Shown in pieces: positions 8,332-18,284 of a DNA stretch of 64,000 nt. Position numbers and translations under genes: made by a program. The number at the start of each line of letters is the position of its first letter. Within the stretch, counting starts at the first letter, position 1. The notes beneath the pieces were generated by a model. That model had not been told where the DNA came from and searched no databases. It saw nothing but the letters and a program-made list of their open reading frames with translations. The stretch comes from Hyphomicrobium_A sp963724945 (lineage in GTDB: Bacteria > Pseudomonadota > Alphaproteobacteria > Rhizobiales > Hyphomicrobiaceae), in assembly GCA_963724945.1 (NCBI GenBank), contig CAVRWL010000003.1, positions 496,001 to 560,000 of the forward strand, read 5' to 3'.

Positions 8332-10326
8332 ATGTGCGGAATTGCGGGCATTATCGACCTGACGGGCAAGCGACAGCCTGATCCGGCGGTCGTGCGGCGT
8401 ATGGCCCAGTCCTTGTGGCACCGCGGGCCCGACGAGGACGGCTTTCTGTCCGGGCCGGGGCTCGCCTTCGCCTCGCGCCGGCTTTCGATCGTCGGCTTGG
8501 GCGACGGCCGCCAGCCCATCTACAACGAGGACGGCACCGTCGCCGTCGTCTACAACGGCGAGCTCTTCGACTATCCCGAGCGCAAGGCGGCGCTGCAGGC
8601 CAAGGGCCACGTCTTTCGCACGCACACCGACACCGAGCTCATCGTGCACCTCTACGAGGAGCACGGCGAGGACGTCTTTGCCGAGCTCAAGGGCCAGTTC
8701 GCGCTGGCCCTCGTCGACTTCAAGAAGCGGACCATCTTTCTCGCCAGGGACCGCGTCGGCATCTGTCCGCTGCACTGGGCGAGCCAAGGCGACTGGCTCT
8801 ATTTCGGCTCCGAGATCAAAGCCGTCATCGCCTCGGGCGAGGTCCCGGTCGCCGTCGATCCGCGCGGCCTCGATCACATCTTCACCTTCTTCGCCATGGG
8901 CACGCGGCGCACGATGTTTGCAGGCGTGCAGTCGGTGCTGCCCGGTCACTATCTGAAGATCGCCTTCCAGCGCAACGGCCGGCGCGCCGAGATCGTCGAG
9001 CGCCGCTATTGGGATTTCGACTTTCCCGATGCCGGCGAGGAGGAGGATCCCACAGATGCGGAGCGCCTCATCGACGACTTCGAGGCGACCTTTCGGCACG
9101 CGGTCGACATCCGTCTGCGCGCCGACGTTCCCGTCGTCAGCTACCTCTCCGGCGGCGTCGATTCCGCCTACGTGCTGGCGACGGCCGCGCGGGTGCGCGG
9201 GAGCGCGATCCCGAGCTTCACCATTCAAGTGCCGGGCAAGAGCTTCGATGAGACGGAGCCCGCGCGCATCACGGCGCGTCATGTCGGCAGCCGACAGACC
9301 ATTCTGACGAGCGACGCCAAGGTCATCTCCGATACCTACGCCAAGCTCGTCGCCTCCGCCGACTGCCCCGTCCCCGACACCTCCTGTGCCTCGCTCTGGT
9401 GCCTGTCGCAGGAGGTGCACCACCAGGGCTACAAGGTGGCGCTCACGGGCGAAGGCTCGGACGAGGCCTTCGGCGGCTACGTCTGGTTCAAGCTGCGCCA
9501 GCTCAGCTATTGGATGGACGCCGGCGGCGTGCTCGGCAGCGACACGCTCAACCGCGTCGTGCGCCGGATGATGGCGCCCTACGCCAGCATGGCGGAGATG
9601 CGGCGCATCGATGCCATGGTGGGGCGGGCGCACGCGCAGGCGCTGCTCTATCACCTCGTCGGTCAGGCGCGCGACCGCTATTTCAGCGCCGACCTCAAGG
9701 ACCGTATCGGCTCGCATCTGCCCTACGATGACGTGCAGCTCGATACGGAGCGCATGCGCCGCTGGTCGCCGCTCAATCAGTCGCTCTACTTCGGCTACAA
9801 GGTGCACCTCGCCGGCCAGCTCTTGAACTACAAGGGCGACCGCGTGGCGATGGCCAACTCCGTGGAGACGCGCTACCCGTTCCTCGATGAGGATTTCATC
9901 GCCTTCACCTCGCGGCTCGCCCCGCGCTGGAAGCTGCGCGGAATGACCAAGGATAAGTACATCCTGCGCCAGGCGGCAGCGCGCATCTTGCCCAAGGAGG
10001 TCGCCTTCCGCGCCAAGGGCATGTTCCGCGCGCCGCTGGCGGAGACCTTCTTCGTCGACCCGCCGCCCTACGTGCGCCAGCTCATGAGCCCGGAGGCGCT
10101 GCGCAAGACCGGCTACTTCGATCCGCAGACGGTCGCGCGCGACTATGCGCTCATCGCCGCCGGACAGGGCAAGAAGGTCAACGTCTTCCGGCAGCTCGGC
10201 TTGAGCAGCGTGCTGTCGACCCAGCTCTGGCACCACCTCTACCTCGGCGGCGGCCTGTGCGAGTTGCCCGAGCACATGCCGAGCCCGCGGGTCGAGCGCC
10301 CGCAGCTGCCGCCAGAGGCGGCGTAG
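8332..10326 (+). CDS. asnB: Asparagine synthase (glutamine-hydrolysing), AsnB family
   Basis: A 664-residue two-domain enzyme. The N-terminal class II glutaminase domain has the catalytic Cys2 (MCGIAGIIDLTG), HRGPDEDG and YNGELFD. The C-terminal synthetase domain has the ATP pyrophosphatase loop YLSGGVDSA (about residues 269-277) and GEGSDEAFGGY. It would convert aspartate + Gln + ATP to Asn + Glu. The long form with an insert (KIAFQRNGRRAEIVERRYWDFDF) and extended C-terminus resembles the asnB_1/AsnB type, also used in amino-sugar or peptide modification; primary asparagine synthesis is only presumed. A diverged copy of its 3' end occurs at 13327-13394. Confidence 0.92.
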   Translation: MCGIAGIIDLTGKRQPDPAVVRRMAQSLWHRGPDEDGFLSGPGLAFASRRLSIVGLGDGRQPIYNEDGTVAVVYNGELFDYPERKAALQAKGHVFRTHTDTELIVHLYEEHGEDVFAELKGQFALALVDFKKRTIFLARDRVGICPLHWASQGDWLYFGSEIKAVIASGEVPVAVDPRGLDHIFTFFAMGTRRTMFAGVQSVLPGHYLKIAFQRNGRRAEIVERRYWDFDFPDAGEEEDPTDAERLIDDFEATFRHAVDIRLRADVPVVSYLSGGVDSAYVLATAARVRGSAIPSFTIQVPGKSFDETEPARITARHVGSRQTILTSDAKVISDTYAKLVASADCPVPDTSCASLWCLSQEVHHQGYKVALTGEGSDEAFGGYVWFKLRQLSYWMDAGGVLGSDTLNRVVRRMMAPYASMAEMRRIDAMVGRAHAQALLYHLVGQARDRYFSADLKDRIGSHLPYDDVQLDTERMRRWSPLNQSLYFGYKVHLAGQLLNYKGDRVAMANSVETRYPFLDEDFIAFTSRLAPRWKLRGMTKDKYILRQAAARILPKEVAFRAKGMFRAPLAETFFVDPPPYVRQLMSPEALRKTGYFDPQTVARDYALIAAGQGKKVNVFRQLGLSSVLSTQLWHHLYLGGGLCELPEHMPSPRVERPQLPPEAA

Positions 10327-10489
10327 GCACTTTTAATTTTGACCGTCCGCACGGCGAGCTAGTCGTCAAGGCGGCGCACCACGCAGGTCCGCTGCCGACC
10401 CAAAGCGGGCATCCGCACTTGCGTGGCCGTTCTAGGCCGATCGTCCGAGGTGGCGCGATCAGGGGACCTTGCGATCGGCGTGCCGTCAC

Positions 10490-11989
10490 TCACCACAACC
10501 AACCCGGTTTGCCCTGAATGCCGCGGCTGCGCCGCCGTCCGTTGCCAGATCGCGGGTCCGGGCTGGGCTGGTCCCAGAAGTTGAAGAAGCCGCCGGCGTC
10601 CTCCCATGGTTTGGGGGAAGAGACCGTAGGCCGGCGCGTGATGAAGCCGCCTTGCGGCTGGTTGCTCAGCACCGCGACAAACTCGGTGCGGTAGTTGGTC
10701 TCCTTGCTCAGCGGCTCGTCCGAGACGATGATCGAGGATCGCGGCGCTGCCGTCGGCGCGATGCGGTCGAGCACATCCTGCGGGATGGTGATGCGGTCGA
10801 GCGCGTCCTTGGCGTCGTCGCCCTCGTCGATGGTGACAACGGTCCAGCGCAAGCCGGCGCCGTCGCGCGCCATCGCCGTGAACACATGCGTGCCGATCGG
10901 CTTGTCGGGATCGCGGATGGTGACAGGCACCTCGATGCTCGCATCGAACACCTCGCCGCCGTCCGGCCACCGCTTGTGCGTGTTGCGCCGCACGTAAAGC
11001 TTCTGCGTGGCGCGGCTGATGTAGATCGAGACCGGCTCGAGCGCGAGCTTGGCCTCGGTGGCCGCCTTGACGGCGGCGGCCTTCTTGGTCTCGGCCGCCT
11101 TGACGGCGTCCTTTGCCGCGGCGGCGGCGTCGCGTTTGGACGTCGCGTCGGCTTTGGCCGCGTCGAGCTTCGTAGTCAGTTCCGCCGCCTTGGCGGCGGC
11201 CTTCTGCTGGCGCTCCTCGGCCTGCGCCTTGGCTTGGTCGGTCTTCGCCGAGGCGAGCGCCTTGTCGGCGGACGCGAGCGCGGCGTCGGCGCTCTTCTTG
11301 GCCGTTCCAGATTGCGCAGCGACGCCGCAAGCGATTTCGTCTCGCGCGCCGTCGTCACGGCGGCTTTCTTCGCCTCGGCGGCGGCCTTGACCGCCTCGGC
11401 GGCCTCAGCGGCGAGCGTCTCGGCGCGCGCCGGCGCGGCGGCGATGGCCTCCGCCTTCGGCTGAAACAGCGCCGGATGGGAAAACGCGACCGGAGCCGGG
11501 TCGTTCGGCGCGATGATCACCCGCATGCCGATCTCGCGTCTTGTCGAACAGCTTCTCGGCAAAGCCGTAGGGCATCCGGATGCAGCCGTGCGAGGCCGCG
11601 TAGCCGGGCAGCGGCCCGCCGTGCAGCGCGATGCCGTTCCAGGTGATGCGCTGCATGTTCGGCATCCAGGCATCGTCATACATGGTCGAGTGGTGGTCCT
11701 TGTCCTTCTCGATGACGGCGAAGACGCCGGCCGGCGTCTCGCGGTCCTTGACGCCGGTCGACACCGGCGCGCGATAGATCCAGCCGTCGGCGTCGTAGAA
11801 GGTGACCTGCTGGGTCTTGATCGACACGATCGCCATGATCGGCTCGCCGGCCTCCGCGGCGCCGTCGCCTCTTGGTGGCGGGGGCCGACTGGCTAGCGTC
11901 GCGTCGGCGGTCAGCGCCGTCAGTGCGGCCATCGCCGCGAGTGTCACAATAGCGGGAGGCCCCCAACGCCGAACTGTTGATTTTTTCAT
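10490..11989 (-). pseudogene. L,D-transpeptidase (YkuD family), two frameshifts
   Basis: Read in three pieces on the minus strand. The N-terminus starts at 11989 with a signal/anchor (VTLAAMAALTALTADATLA), then a YkuD domain with IALHGGPLPGYAASHGCIRMPYG (catalytic His and Cys intact). A first indel near 11537 is followed by GMRVIIAPNDPAPV and an Ala/Lys-rich coiled coil. A second indel near 11305 is followed by more Ala/Lys coiled coil, then a C-terminal domain (EPVSIYISRATQKLYVRR ... VTIRDPDKPIGTHVF) to a stop at 10490. Such enzymes make 3-3 crosslinks or attach outer-membrane proteins to peptidoglycan. Function would be intact if the indels are sequencing errors. Confidence 0.82.
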
Positions 11990-12242
11990 CGAAAATCGAT
12001 CCGCCATGCCAGTGCCATGCCCCCTCCACGGTTGATGCCAGTCCGTGGTTGCCTCAATCAAGTGTCAAATCGCGCCATCTGAATTGGCCGGCCGGTCTGG
12101 GCTTCCAATGTGCTCTTGGGGGCACTCGGTTCCTCGCCGAGGCGCGGGCCCGGCAAAACGCTGCGTCGCCTGCGTCTCATGCTTGGACATTCCAACGCAA
12201 GGCGTACGTCCGCTCATGGCCCAAAGCGGAACTGGGGTTGGT

Positions 12243-13276
12243 CTAGCGCGTAGCCTTCCCAGACACGGGCCCAGTCGTGGGCCCAGTCGTGGGCCCAGTC
12301 GTGGGCTCGTGAAGCACGTCGAGATTGAGCCCGATCAGCCGCCATCTCAAGTCTCTATAACGGCCAAGAATGTCGATCGGGTCGTCCTCGACGGCTTTGC
12401 CCAAGGCTGCGTGCCGCACGTACCAGCCATCGCTCTTCTTGATGAGGAAGACCTGATGCGAGACGAGTGTCCCCTTGTCACGCCGATCTGCATGGACGAG
12501 GTTGGCGATCGTGCCGGAATGGATGTGCGCAAGCGCGGAGGCAGCGCCTTCAGCGGCAGCACGGTCAGCGTCGCGCGCTCATCGGGGAGCCGACTGCCCA
12601 GATGCCGCAGTTTGAAAAGCAGGCGCTGCTTCTCGTACTTGGTGAACGCGCCCTCGAGACTGGCCAGAGATTTGCGGCGGTACCATCTCCTCTTGGAGAT
12701 CGTCTTGTGGACCTTGACGGCGTTTCGGCCTGCGACGTCGGAGGTGATGTCGTGCAGATAGCCGGCCCGTACGTTGTTCGGGACCCAGTCGAGCTCGATG
12801 AAGTGGTTGCGCGTGGCATAGCCGATTTGCCCATCCTTGTAGCGTATCTTCTGCAGCGTCCGCGCGGCAAAATCGAGGTCGCTATCGAGCGCCAGCGCCA
12901 TGACCGTCTCGACGAACGTGGTGCAATCGAAGGCGTCAAAGCGGATGAGCGGATCACGGTCGAATTCGCCGTCGGGGCCTTCGCCCAGCGGCCCGAGCTT
13001 ATAGGGCACGCCCAGAAAGAGCGCGCTGATGGCTTCGACGCGCTGCGGCAACGACGCGGCCTGCTGATAAATGCGGCGAACCTCTTCTTGGATATGCGTG
13101 TTGCTCGGGGGCTGGGATTGCCCGAGCGGGGCGAGCGAGGAGCCGCACGTGGTTTGGCTACAAGCCCCGGCTAGAACGCTGGTGCTAACAACGCTGGTAC
13201 TAACCAAGGCGGCCGCAAACGCAACGGCCAAGAAAGCTCCAAACCGAATTGTACGGAAACGCACGTTCTTCTCCAC
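12243..13276 (-). pseudogene. DUF1460-type secreted protein (amidase-like), one frameshift
   Basis: Starts at 13276 with a hydrophobic export signal containing the repeat STSVVSTSV. The core block FDAFDCTTFVETVMALA is the Cys-containing signature of the DUF1460/NlpC-like superfamily, seen in N-acetylmuramyl-L-alanine amidase-like proteins. The frame is good to about LPLKALPPR; an indel near 12540 shifts it. The other frame continues convincingly (AHIHSGTIANLVHADR, SHQVFLIKKSDGWYVRHAA) to a TAG at 12243. The tail carries three TTGP repeats. It is likely periplasmic and acts on cell wall, which fits the neighbouring L,D-transpeptidase. Confidence 0.78.
12267..12302. repeat. 12-bp tandem repeat (three copies), codes TTGP
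   Basis: GGGCCCAGTCGT is repeated exactly three times, followed by a partial fourth copy. On the minus strand it encodes (TTGP)3 near the C-terminus of the DUF1460-type protein. A slippage-prone coding microsatellite. Confidence 0.9.
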
Positions 13277-13326
13277 CCTCTACCGGCCATTCGCAATCTC
13301 AATGTAGCAGGATTGCGACGTGATCA

Positions 13327-13572
13327 CGGTCGGCAGCGGCTTGTGCGACCTGCCCGAGCATGCACCGAGCCCGCACCGGAAGCGGCGTAGAACCTATAAC
13401 CGTCGCGTATGCAAAGCTGCGCAGGCGCAAGCTAAATTGGGAATCCAACGATTGAGCCGCGCTAGGGGCTCCCACTTACACAAACTCGCACACTAGGCTG
13501 ATGTGCAGGTGCAGTGCGCGGATGAAGCCTTCGGCGTGCTTCTGATCGTAGGCGCCCTTGGCACTCGAACTT
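13327..13572. other. Relic of a convergent asnB-3'/argG-3' junction
   Basis: Bases 13327-13394 (+) resemble the last codons of asnB (LCELPEHMPSP at the real gene, LCDLPEHAPSP here) including the final GCGGCGTAG. Bases ~13500-13572 (-) resemble the last codons of argG: a 40-base stretch matches the argG 3' end (22129-22168) with about three differences, and GAYDQKHAEGFI is readable. The two face each other about 105 bases apart, as convergent neighbours would. Between the real genes there are now nearly 12 kb. The likely reading is a decayed copy of an ancestral asnB-argG junction. Confidence 0.7.
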
Positions 13573-14810
13573 TACGCGCAGATCATCAAGCCTCAGCTGG
13601 GTGCAGACAGGTAAGATGGTCACAGCTCGGCTTACATTGAACCCCAACTCGCCGATTTTTAAAAAGACATCATGAAGCACGTGGCTGAGCTCCGACCGCG
13701 GCCGATCGTAGTTGCGCCCGTAAGGCTTGATCTTCCAGCCCTCTACCTTGGCCTTGTCCGCGCGCATCCGGCACCCTCCAACCATTGAATTTGCAGCCTG
13801 CTGCTTTGTTACGCCGCCACGCTGGTAATAGGCGGCAGCATTTCTGGCGGCGCTCCAGACGATATTGTAGATTTGCGCCACTGACAGGTCTTCAAGGAGA
13901 GCCTGAAACGTCAAGATGGTCTTTTCGCCGGCTGGAGGCTGCAGCTTGTGCAACTGGCCCTGATGTTCAAACGTCTCAAGGCATTCGTGCAGCGCGAGGT
14001 CTTTCCAAAGCGCAAGCGCCTTATCACCCGCTTCCTCGTCGCGAAGCCAAAATCCCTCATTCGCCCATTCGTCGATCGTGCGCACGGCCTCTCCGACTAG
14101 TTCGATGGGGAGCATAGGAAAGAGCCGTAGCGCACCTTGAAGATGTAGTGCGCCTCGACGCGCGTCAGCTGGTCATCAAACTGAAAGCTCTCGAGCGTAG
14201 AGGTCGCCGACACACGCACCAATCCGCGCTGCACCAAGTGGCCCAGCACGTCCGTAATTAGAGGGGTCGTGGGGGCAAGGGGTCGCTCTTTGGCGTAGGG
14301 CGCGCCAGCAGTGCCCTCATCGTCAACATCCGCATTGCGGTAAAGCGCCATGACGAACACAGCGTCACGCAGCGTGAGTTGGCCGACCAAATTCTGGATA
14401 TCCGGATTGTCCCATTGCTTCGCGGGCGGATACCATTGCTCGACAAGAAGCCGTTTTTTCGCTTCGATCTCTGCATCGACTTCGGCAACGCGCTTTCGAC
14501 ATCCGCTGCAGTGGCAGTGCCGATAGGTGCCCTCCGTATGCTCGTGCCCGCAGCCCGGGCAATACGGCTGCGGTTCCCAACGGGAAGACCTGCTGTGCAG
14601 TTTCTGCCACAAGTCCAGTTCGCAATATGGGCACTGAAGTCCTGTGACCATCTGCGGCGGGAAGAACTCGAACAAGTCTGACGGGCGGGCGTCGATGCCG
14701 AACTCGTCGACCAGTTCGCTTGTCTTGGAGCCTTCGTAGTAGCGCGCAATGAGCGCGGCCAATTGCTGCTCCGACAAATGCGCAAGTTTCAGATGTCGCT
14801 CGGGTTTCAT
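13462..14810 (-). pseudogene. Unknown protein with N-terminal zinc ribbons, frameshifted and tail-fused to an argG relic
   Basis: I do not recognise this gene. Starting at 14810 (MKPERHLKLAHL), the first ~237 residues contain Cys pairs CPYC, CPGC and CHCSGC, spaced as one or two zinc ribbons, then a winged-helix-like stretch (LITDVLGHLVQRGLVRVSATSTL). The frame stops at 14097 but is immediately overlapped by another frame (MLPIELVGEAVRTIDEWANEGFW), suggesting one ~440-residue protein broken by an indel near 14105. The C-terminal part is helical and contains TKQQAANSMVGGCRMRADK. Its last ~35 codons are the argG relic, so the original 3' end is lost. Base composition is lower in GC than the core genes, suggesting transfer. 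Confidence 0.55.
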
Positions 14811-15063
14811 AAGTAAGCTCTATCGCAAGGCGTCCAATTCGGCACGCCTGCAACCCGGCTACGTGGGGCAGCCGTGGAGAAACTGTTCAGACGCTTTTGA
14901 TCACGCGGTTAGATTCCAATTTCCAACAGATGAGTTACGTCTAGCTCAACAAGTAGGACGCGCCATACTCCAGCAGAGTTGCAAAACAACTGGGCCGCTC
15001 GTGGATAAACTGTTGTTGAGCTGTGCGAATCCCCCCGACACTGGCCGATGGGTGGTGCGGAAA

Positions 15064-15580
15064 ATGGACGAAGATCTCGAGCAATTGAGGAGTTTCGCGC
15101 GCTTCAATGGCGCGGTCGAGCGCCTGCTCGAACCGCTTCCTGAAAAAGCGCGCGATAGCGCCTATGCCTTGCAAGCATGGGCGGACATTCGAGATTGCAC
15201 GCGAGGCGCGGCGCACCAATTTCGAAGCGATCGGTGCTGATGATCCCTATGGCGAGGAACTGCTGAGGCAACCTGAGGGCTACTGCGATTGCGGCCCCTT
15301 CAATCGCCGTAACGAGTTGTGGGAAATCGCGGAGATTTGCGTGAAGCGCAACCTTACCCGCGAGCAAATGAGTGACATCGCTGCTATCATGTTAGTCTCG
15401 ACCGCAAGTTACTTCACCTACAACCACTTCCATCACACGAGGCTGCTCGACCTATTCTGTGGCGAGCACAAAGACTTCCTCCGAGCCCTGAACCGGCAAC
15501 GCAAGAAGGGTGTCTCATTCGACGTTGCGATAACTGGCCTCGTCGCGCGGTGGCAGTGGCGGATGATGCCGAATGCCTAG
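15064..15580 (+). pseudogene. Unknown protein, one frameshift
   Basis: Diverges from the zinc-ribbon gene across a 250-bp spacer in which I see nothing further. The start at 15064 (MDEDLEQLRSFARFNG) reads about 40 residues to ALQAWA. An indel near 15180-15190 then moves the frame, and FEIAREARRTNFEAIGADDP continues to the stop at 15580 (ending RWQWRMMPNA). Joined length is ~172 residues, mostly helical. No family recognised. Divergent pairing and similar base composition suggest it arrived together with the zinc-ribbon gene. Confidence 0.5.
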
Positions 15581-15620
15581 TCGCCGGGACCATCTCCGGC
15601 AGCCCGTGAAGAGACCAAAG

Positions 15621-16083
15621 ACTTATCCCCATCCCTCCAACCTCCCGCATACTGCTCGCACCCCTGTCCGTCATGGGACGCATCAGCTGAGCGGCTTTGC
15701 GGGGCAGGGGCGGTGCCCGGTTGAGGCTTACGTCCGTACCGTCGCGGGCGTCGGTCGCGGAGCTCAGCTCAGCTCCCAGATTCCGGGGCCGCGGATCGAG
15801 GCTGTGCAGGCTTGGCAACAGGCTGCACGGACGCCCGTCGCGCAGCGGCGCTCCATGTAAGTGGCGCGCAGCAGCTCTAGGTCCTGGACGCCGAGAGGCT
15901 CGGGCGAAGCGCCCAAGCCGGACCGATGAGCCCGCTGACGATGTGACCGCACCCTCGGCACGGCACGCAACCGGCGCGGGCGCCGCAAGGCTGCCCTGTG
16001 AGTTCGAACAGGATCGCAGAGCGCTCCCAGGCTCGCGCTTCCTTCGCTTCTCTCATCCCCTCGGGGGCCATCCGCCCCGCGAG
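15621..16083. repeat. ~460-bp dispersed repeat, copy A
   Basis: Nearly collinear with 21346-21798 in the same orientation. Long matching blocks include the ~30 bases around GGGACGCATCAGCTGAGCGG, the block starting GCGGATCGAGGCTGTGCAG, and GATGAGCCCGCTGACGATG through CCGGCGCGGG. Differences are scattered substitutions and 1-4 base indels. Open frames in it differ between copies and look non-coding. No transposase or clear terminal inverted repeats seen. Confidence 0.85.
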
Positions 16084-16206
16084 AACGAATACGCATGCAA
16101 GCGGGCGCCAGCGCCTACCATTGCGTGTCATCATCGGCACAAGCCTGAGGTCATCAAGACGCCGCGGCGACTAGCGGCCTCCGCTTCTCGATCAACAGGA
16201 GGAACC

Positions 16207-16589
16207 ATGGGAGAGGATGAGATCCTGGGCGGCGCTGGAGCGGCACTGGGCTGCGTCCGAGGCCGGTGACGACGATGCCGAGGATGCGATCTATCACGAC
16301 GACGCCGTGCTGGAGTATCCCTCAGTCCGGCGAGCGCATCCGCGGCCGGCTCGCCATCCGGACGACGCGGGCGTTGCTTCCCGACAAGCACTTCACCATT
16401 CGGCGCGTGCTTGGCCACGGCGATGTTTGGGTTACCGAATATGTTCATCAGCTACGCTGGGAAGCCGTCCTGCACTGTGAGCATCATGGAGTTCAGGCAC
16501 GGCAAAAATCTTTCGCGAGACGCAGTATTTCGGCCGCCGCCTTCAAGCCTTGGCCCGGGCGCGCCCGCTGGGTTGAACCCATCGACTAG
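16207..16589 (+). pseudogene. SnoaL/NTF2-like protein, multiple frameshifts
   Basis: A good ribosome binding site (AGGAGGA) precedes ATG 16207. Coherent NTF2/SnoaL fragments are spread over three frames: SWAALERHWAASEAGDDDAEDAIYHDDAVLEYP, then GERIRGRLAIRTTRA, then HFTIRRVLGHGDVWVTEYV, then SCTVSIMEFRHGK, and an end resembling RARWVEPID. At least three indels in 380 bases make this a genuine pseudogene, or else an especially poor stretch of sequence. The family is cone-shaped alpha+beta barrel proteins, often polyketide cyclase- or isomerase-like; no function assigned. Confidence 0.65.
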
Positions 16590-16719
16590 TGTCAGTTTGA
16601 TGTGGTTCTACTTGCTCGTGCGGTTCGCACAACTGCCGTCATAATGCCGCTCGGGATCCGCGATCGGCGAAGATGGAGATGGCACGCCGTGACTTCCCAA
16701 ATCCACTTATTGAATGGAT

Positions 16720-17300
16720 AATGTACTGTGAGGGCTTATGTAGCGGACTGTCGCGCTCGAAGAACCGGCGCTTCAAATGGATTTCCCGCGTCAAGCCAAT
16801 GCGCATGCTGCTGCCGATTGCTCCACCGGCCGAGCTGCGGTGCCGAGCCAAAGCGGACCCGCGGCACACAGGCCGGCTCCATCAAAGCGCTTGTCGATCT
16901 GCATGGCTTCGGCGAGGCGCCCAGGGCCGCGGGTAAGGTCGCGCACGTTCGTCGTCTTACGCAAGCGCTGCATCATCTCGATGCCATCGAGCGGTTCCAG
17001 GGCCCGCAACAGCACGCCCGCGCCGATGCCCGGTTCTTCGCTGGTGACGTTCGCCATAAACGACGAACCATAGGTGAAATAGACGTAGCAATAGCCGCGT
17101 CCGAGAAACAACGAGCGATTGCCTTTCGTCTCGCCGCGGAACGCGCGGCCGGCGGCATCGCCGGGGGATAGCCTTCCAGCTCGACGATGCGGCCAAGCCG
17201 CCCGTCGCAAGATCATGAACCAGTGTTTTTCCGACGAGATATCGCGCGAGCTCGAGGGTATCGGCGGGCAATTCAGGCCGGCGCAGAGGCTCGATACTCC
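16720..17300 (-). pseudogene. 3-methyladenine DNA glycosylase (AAG/MPG family), frameshifted
   Basis: Minus-strand fragments of the alkyladenine glycosylase fold. LPADTLELARYLVGKTLVHDL is the N-terminus; an indel follows near 17175-17190. Then AFRGETKGNRSLFLGRG, CYVYFTYGSSFMANVTS, GAGVLLRALEPLDG and LTRGPGRLAEAMQI are in one frame (start of DNA-contact and base-flipping core). The C-terminus (IGSSMRIGLTREIHLKRRFF) is in another frame. The enzyme excises alkylated purines. At least two indels; ends are approximate. It lies directly downstream of the broken carbonic anhydrase gene on the same strand. Confidence 0.7.
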
Positions 17301-17312
17301 GTGTGGCTAGCG

Positions 17313-17830
17313 TCAGGAGGCCGCCTCGGCGTGGGCCATCACCTCTCGCAAACGGCCCGTGTTGACATCGAAAATGAAGCCCCGCACAGGAACGTCTTCG
17401 AAATCCAGGGATGCGACCTGACCACTTGATCTGCTCCTTAGTTTGCTGCTCCGGATCCTTGAACGCAAAGAAGCGCATCGGGGCAGGTGTTGCGTCTCCA
17501 GTCAGCTTGGAAAATTTGGAGTTTAACTCTGCATCGGTAAAGGTCGTGAACCCGCAACCGGTATGATTTAGGAGCATGATCTCTTTGCTGCCAAGCACCG
17601 CGTCGACACGACCAGCTCCGCCAGAACATCCTCGGTGACGTTTGGCCCCCCGGTCCGGATCACGTCGATGTCGGCGTGCTTCAGTCCAAGCATTCCCGGA
17701 AGGTCCGAAAGACGAGGATCCATGCAGGTCACGACCACAATCTGCGGCCGCGGAGGACCTTCTCCCCACTTTGGATGTACGTCTTCGCATAGCGTTCATT
17801 GGCTTTCAGCGCCTGGTCGATAATGCTCAT
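17313..17830 (-). pseudogene. Beta-class carbonic anhydrase-like protein, frameshifted
   Basis: Starts at 17830 with MSIIDQALKANERYAKTYIQ and is broken within ~25 codons. The central part reads ADIDVIRTGGPNVTEDV in one frame and VLGSKEIMLLNHTGCGFTTF in another; the latter is the beta-carbonic-anhydrase block holding a zinc-ligand His and Cys. KLTGDATPAPMRFFAFKD and a C-terminal VRGFIFDVNTGRL then follow, ending AEAAS and TGA at 17313. CO2 hydration is the family reaction. At least three indels. Overlaps or abuts the glycosylase pseudogene downstream. Confidence 0.68.
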
Positions 17831-18284
17831 GGCTGTCTCCATCTCGATTGCCCCGCCCACCCGATAAAACCGGCGGCGTGCACTCGTGCGCGTTCGGAAC
17901 GGGACAACTCAGGGCAACGCCGAGGAGCCCAGTCGGGACACCGGCTGTGTGGAGCGCCGAGAGCGCCCTCCTATTAATGGTGCGAGCCTAAACCCGGAAC
18001 CTCACGCAGGAGTCGGCGATTTGCCGCATCGTCGATGGCTGCGTCTTTGAAGCGTCGGCCGTCGACGAATTCCTTTCTCACAAATAGTTGATGCACGATC
18101 CGAGCAACCGACGCGAGCCTTCGGCGTTAAGGAGGCTGCAAAGCCTGCGGAATCGCCCGTGTTCTGAGGCTATTCACCTATTCGAATTTCGCAGGTGCGT
18201 CATCGCGATCCTTTCCATTTCCCTCCTGGCGGTGATCGAGCAGCCAAAAATTTCGCTCGTCGAGCTGAAGGAAGGAGGACCGCA
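17831..18284. other. Gene-free stretch between carbonic anhydrase relic and cupin
   Basis: About 450 bases with no frame I can support on either strand. The last ~15 bases hold the cupin ribosome binding site (GAAGGAGG). The rest may include the divergent promoters of both neighbours or decayed sequence. Confidence 0.5.

Noticed and set aside
8296..10275. 659-residue open frame on the minus strand opposite asnB
   Set aside because: Shadow frame from GC-rich codon bias; the composition is His/Arg/Asp/Val-rich, and the plus-strand gene has all family motifs.
10469..11464. 331-residue plus-strand frame opposite the L,D-transpeptidase
   Set aside because: Mirror of the Ala/Lys coiled coil; the minus strand carries recognisable domains.
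12267..12302. CRISPR-like array
   Set aside because: 12-bp units are directly adjacent with no spacers, and are in frame in a gene.
15764..16140. Cys-containing minus-strand frames in repeat copy A (CVPCRGCGHIVSG) as a zinc-ribbon gene
   Set aside because: The corresponding frame in copy B is broken by indels and the two copies do not preserve codon phase.
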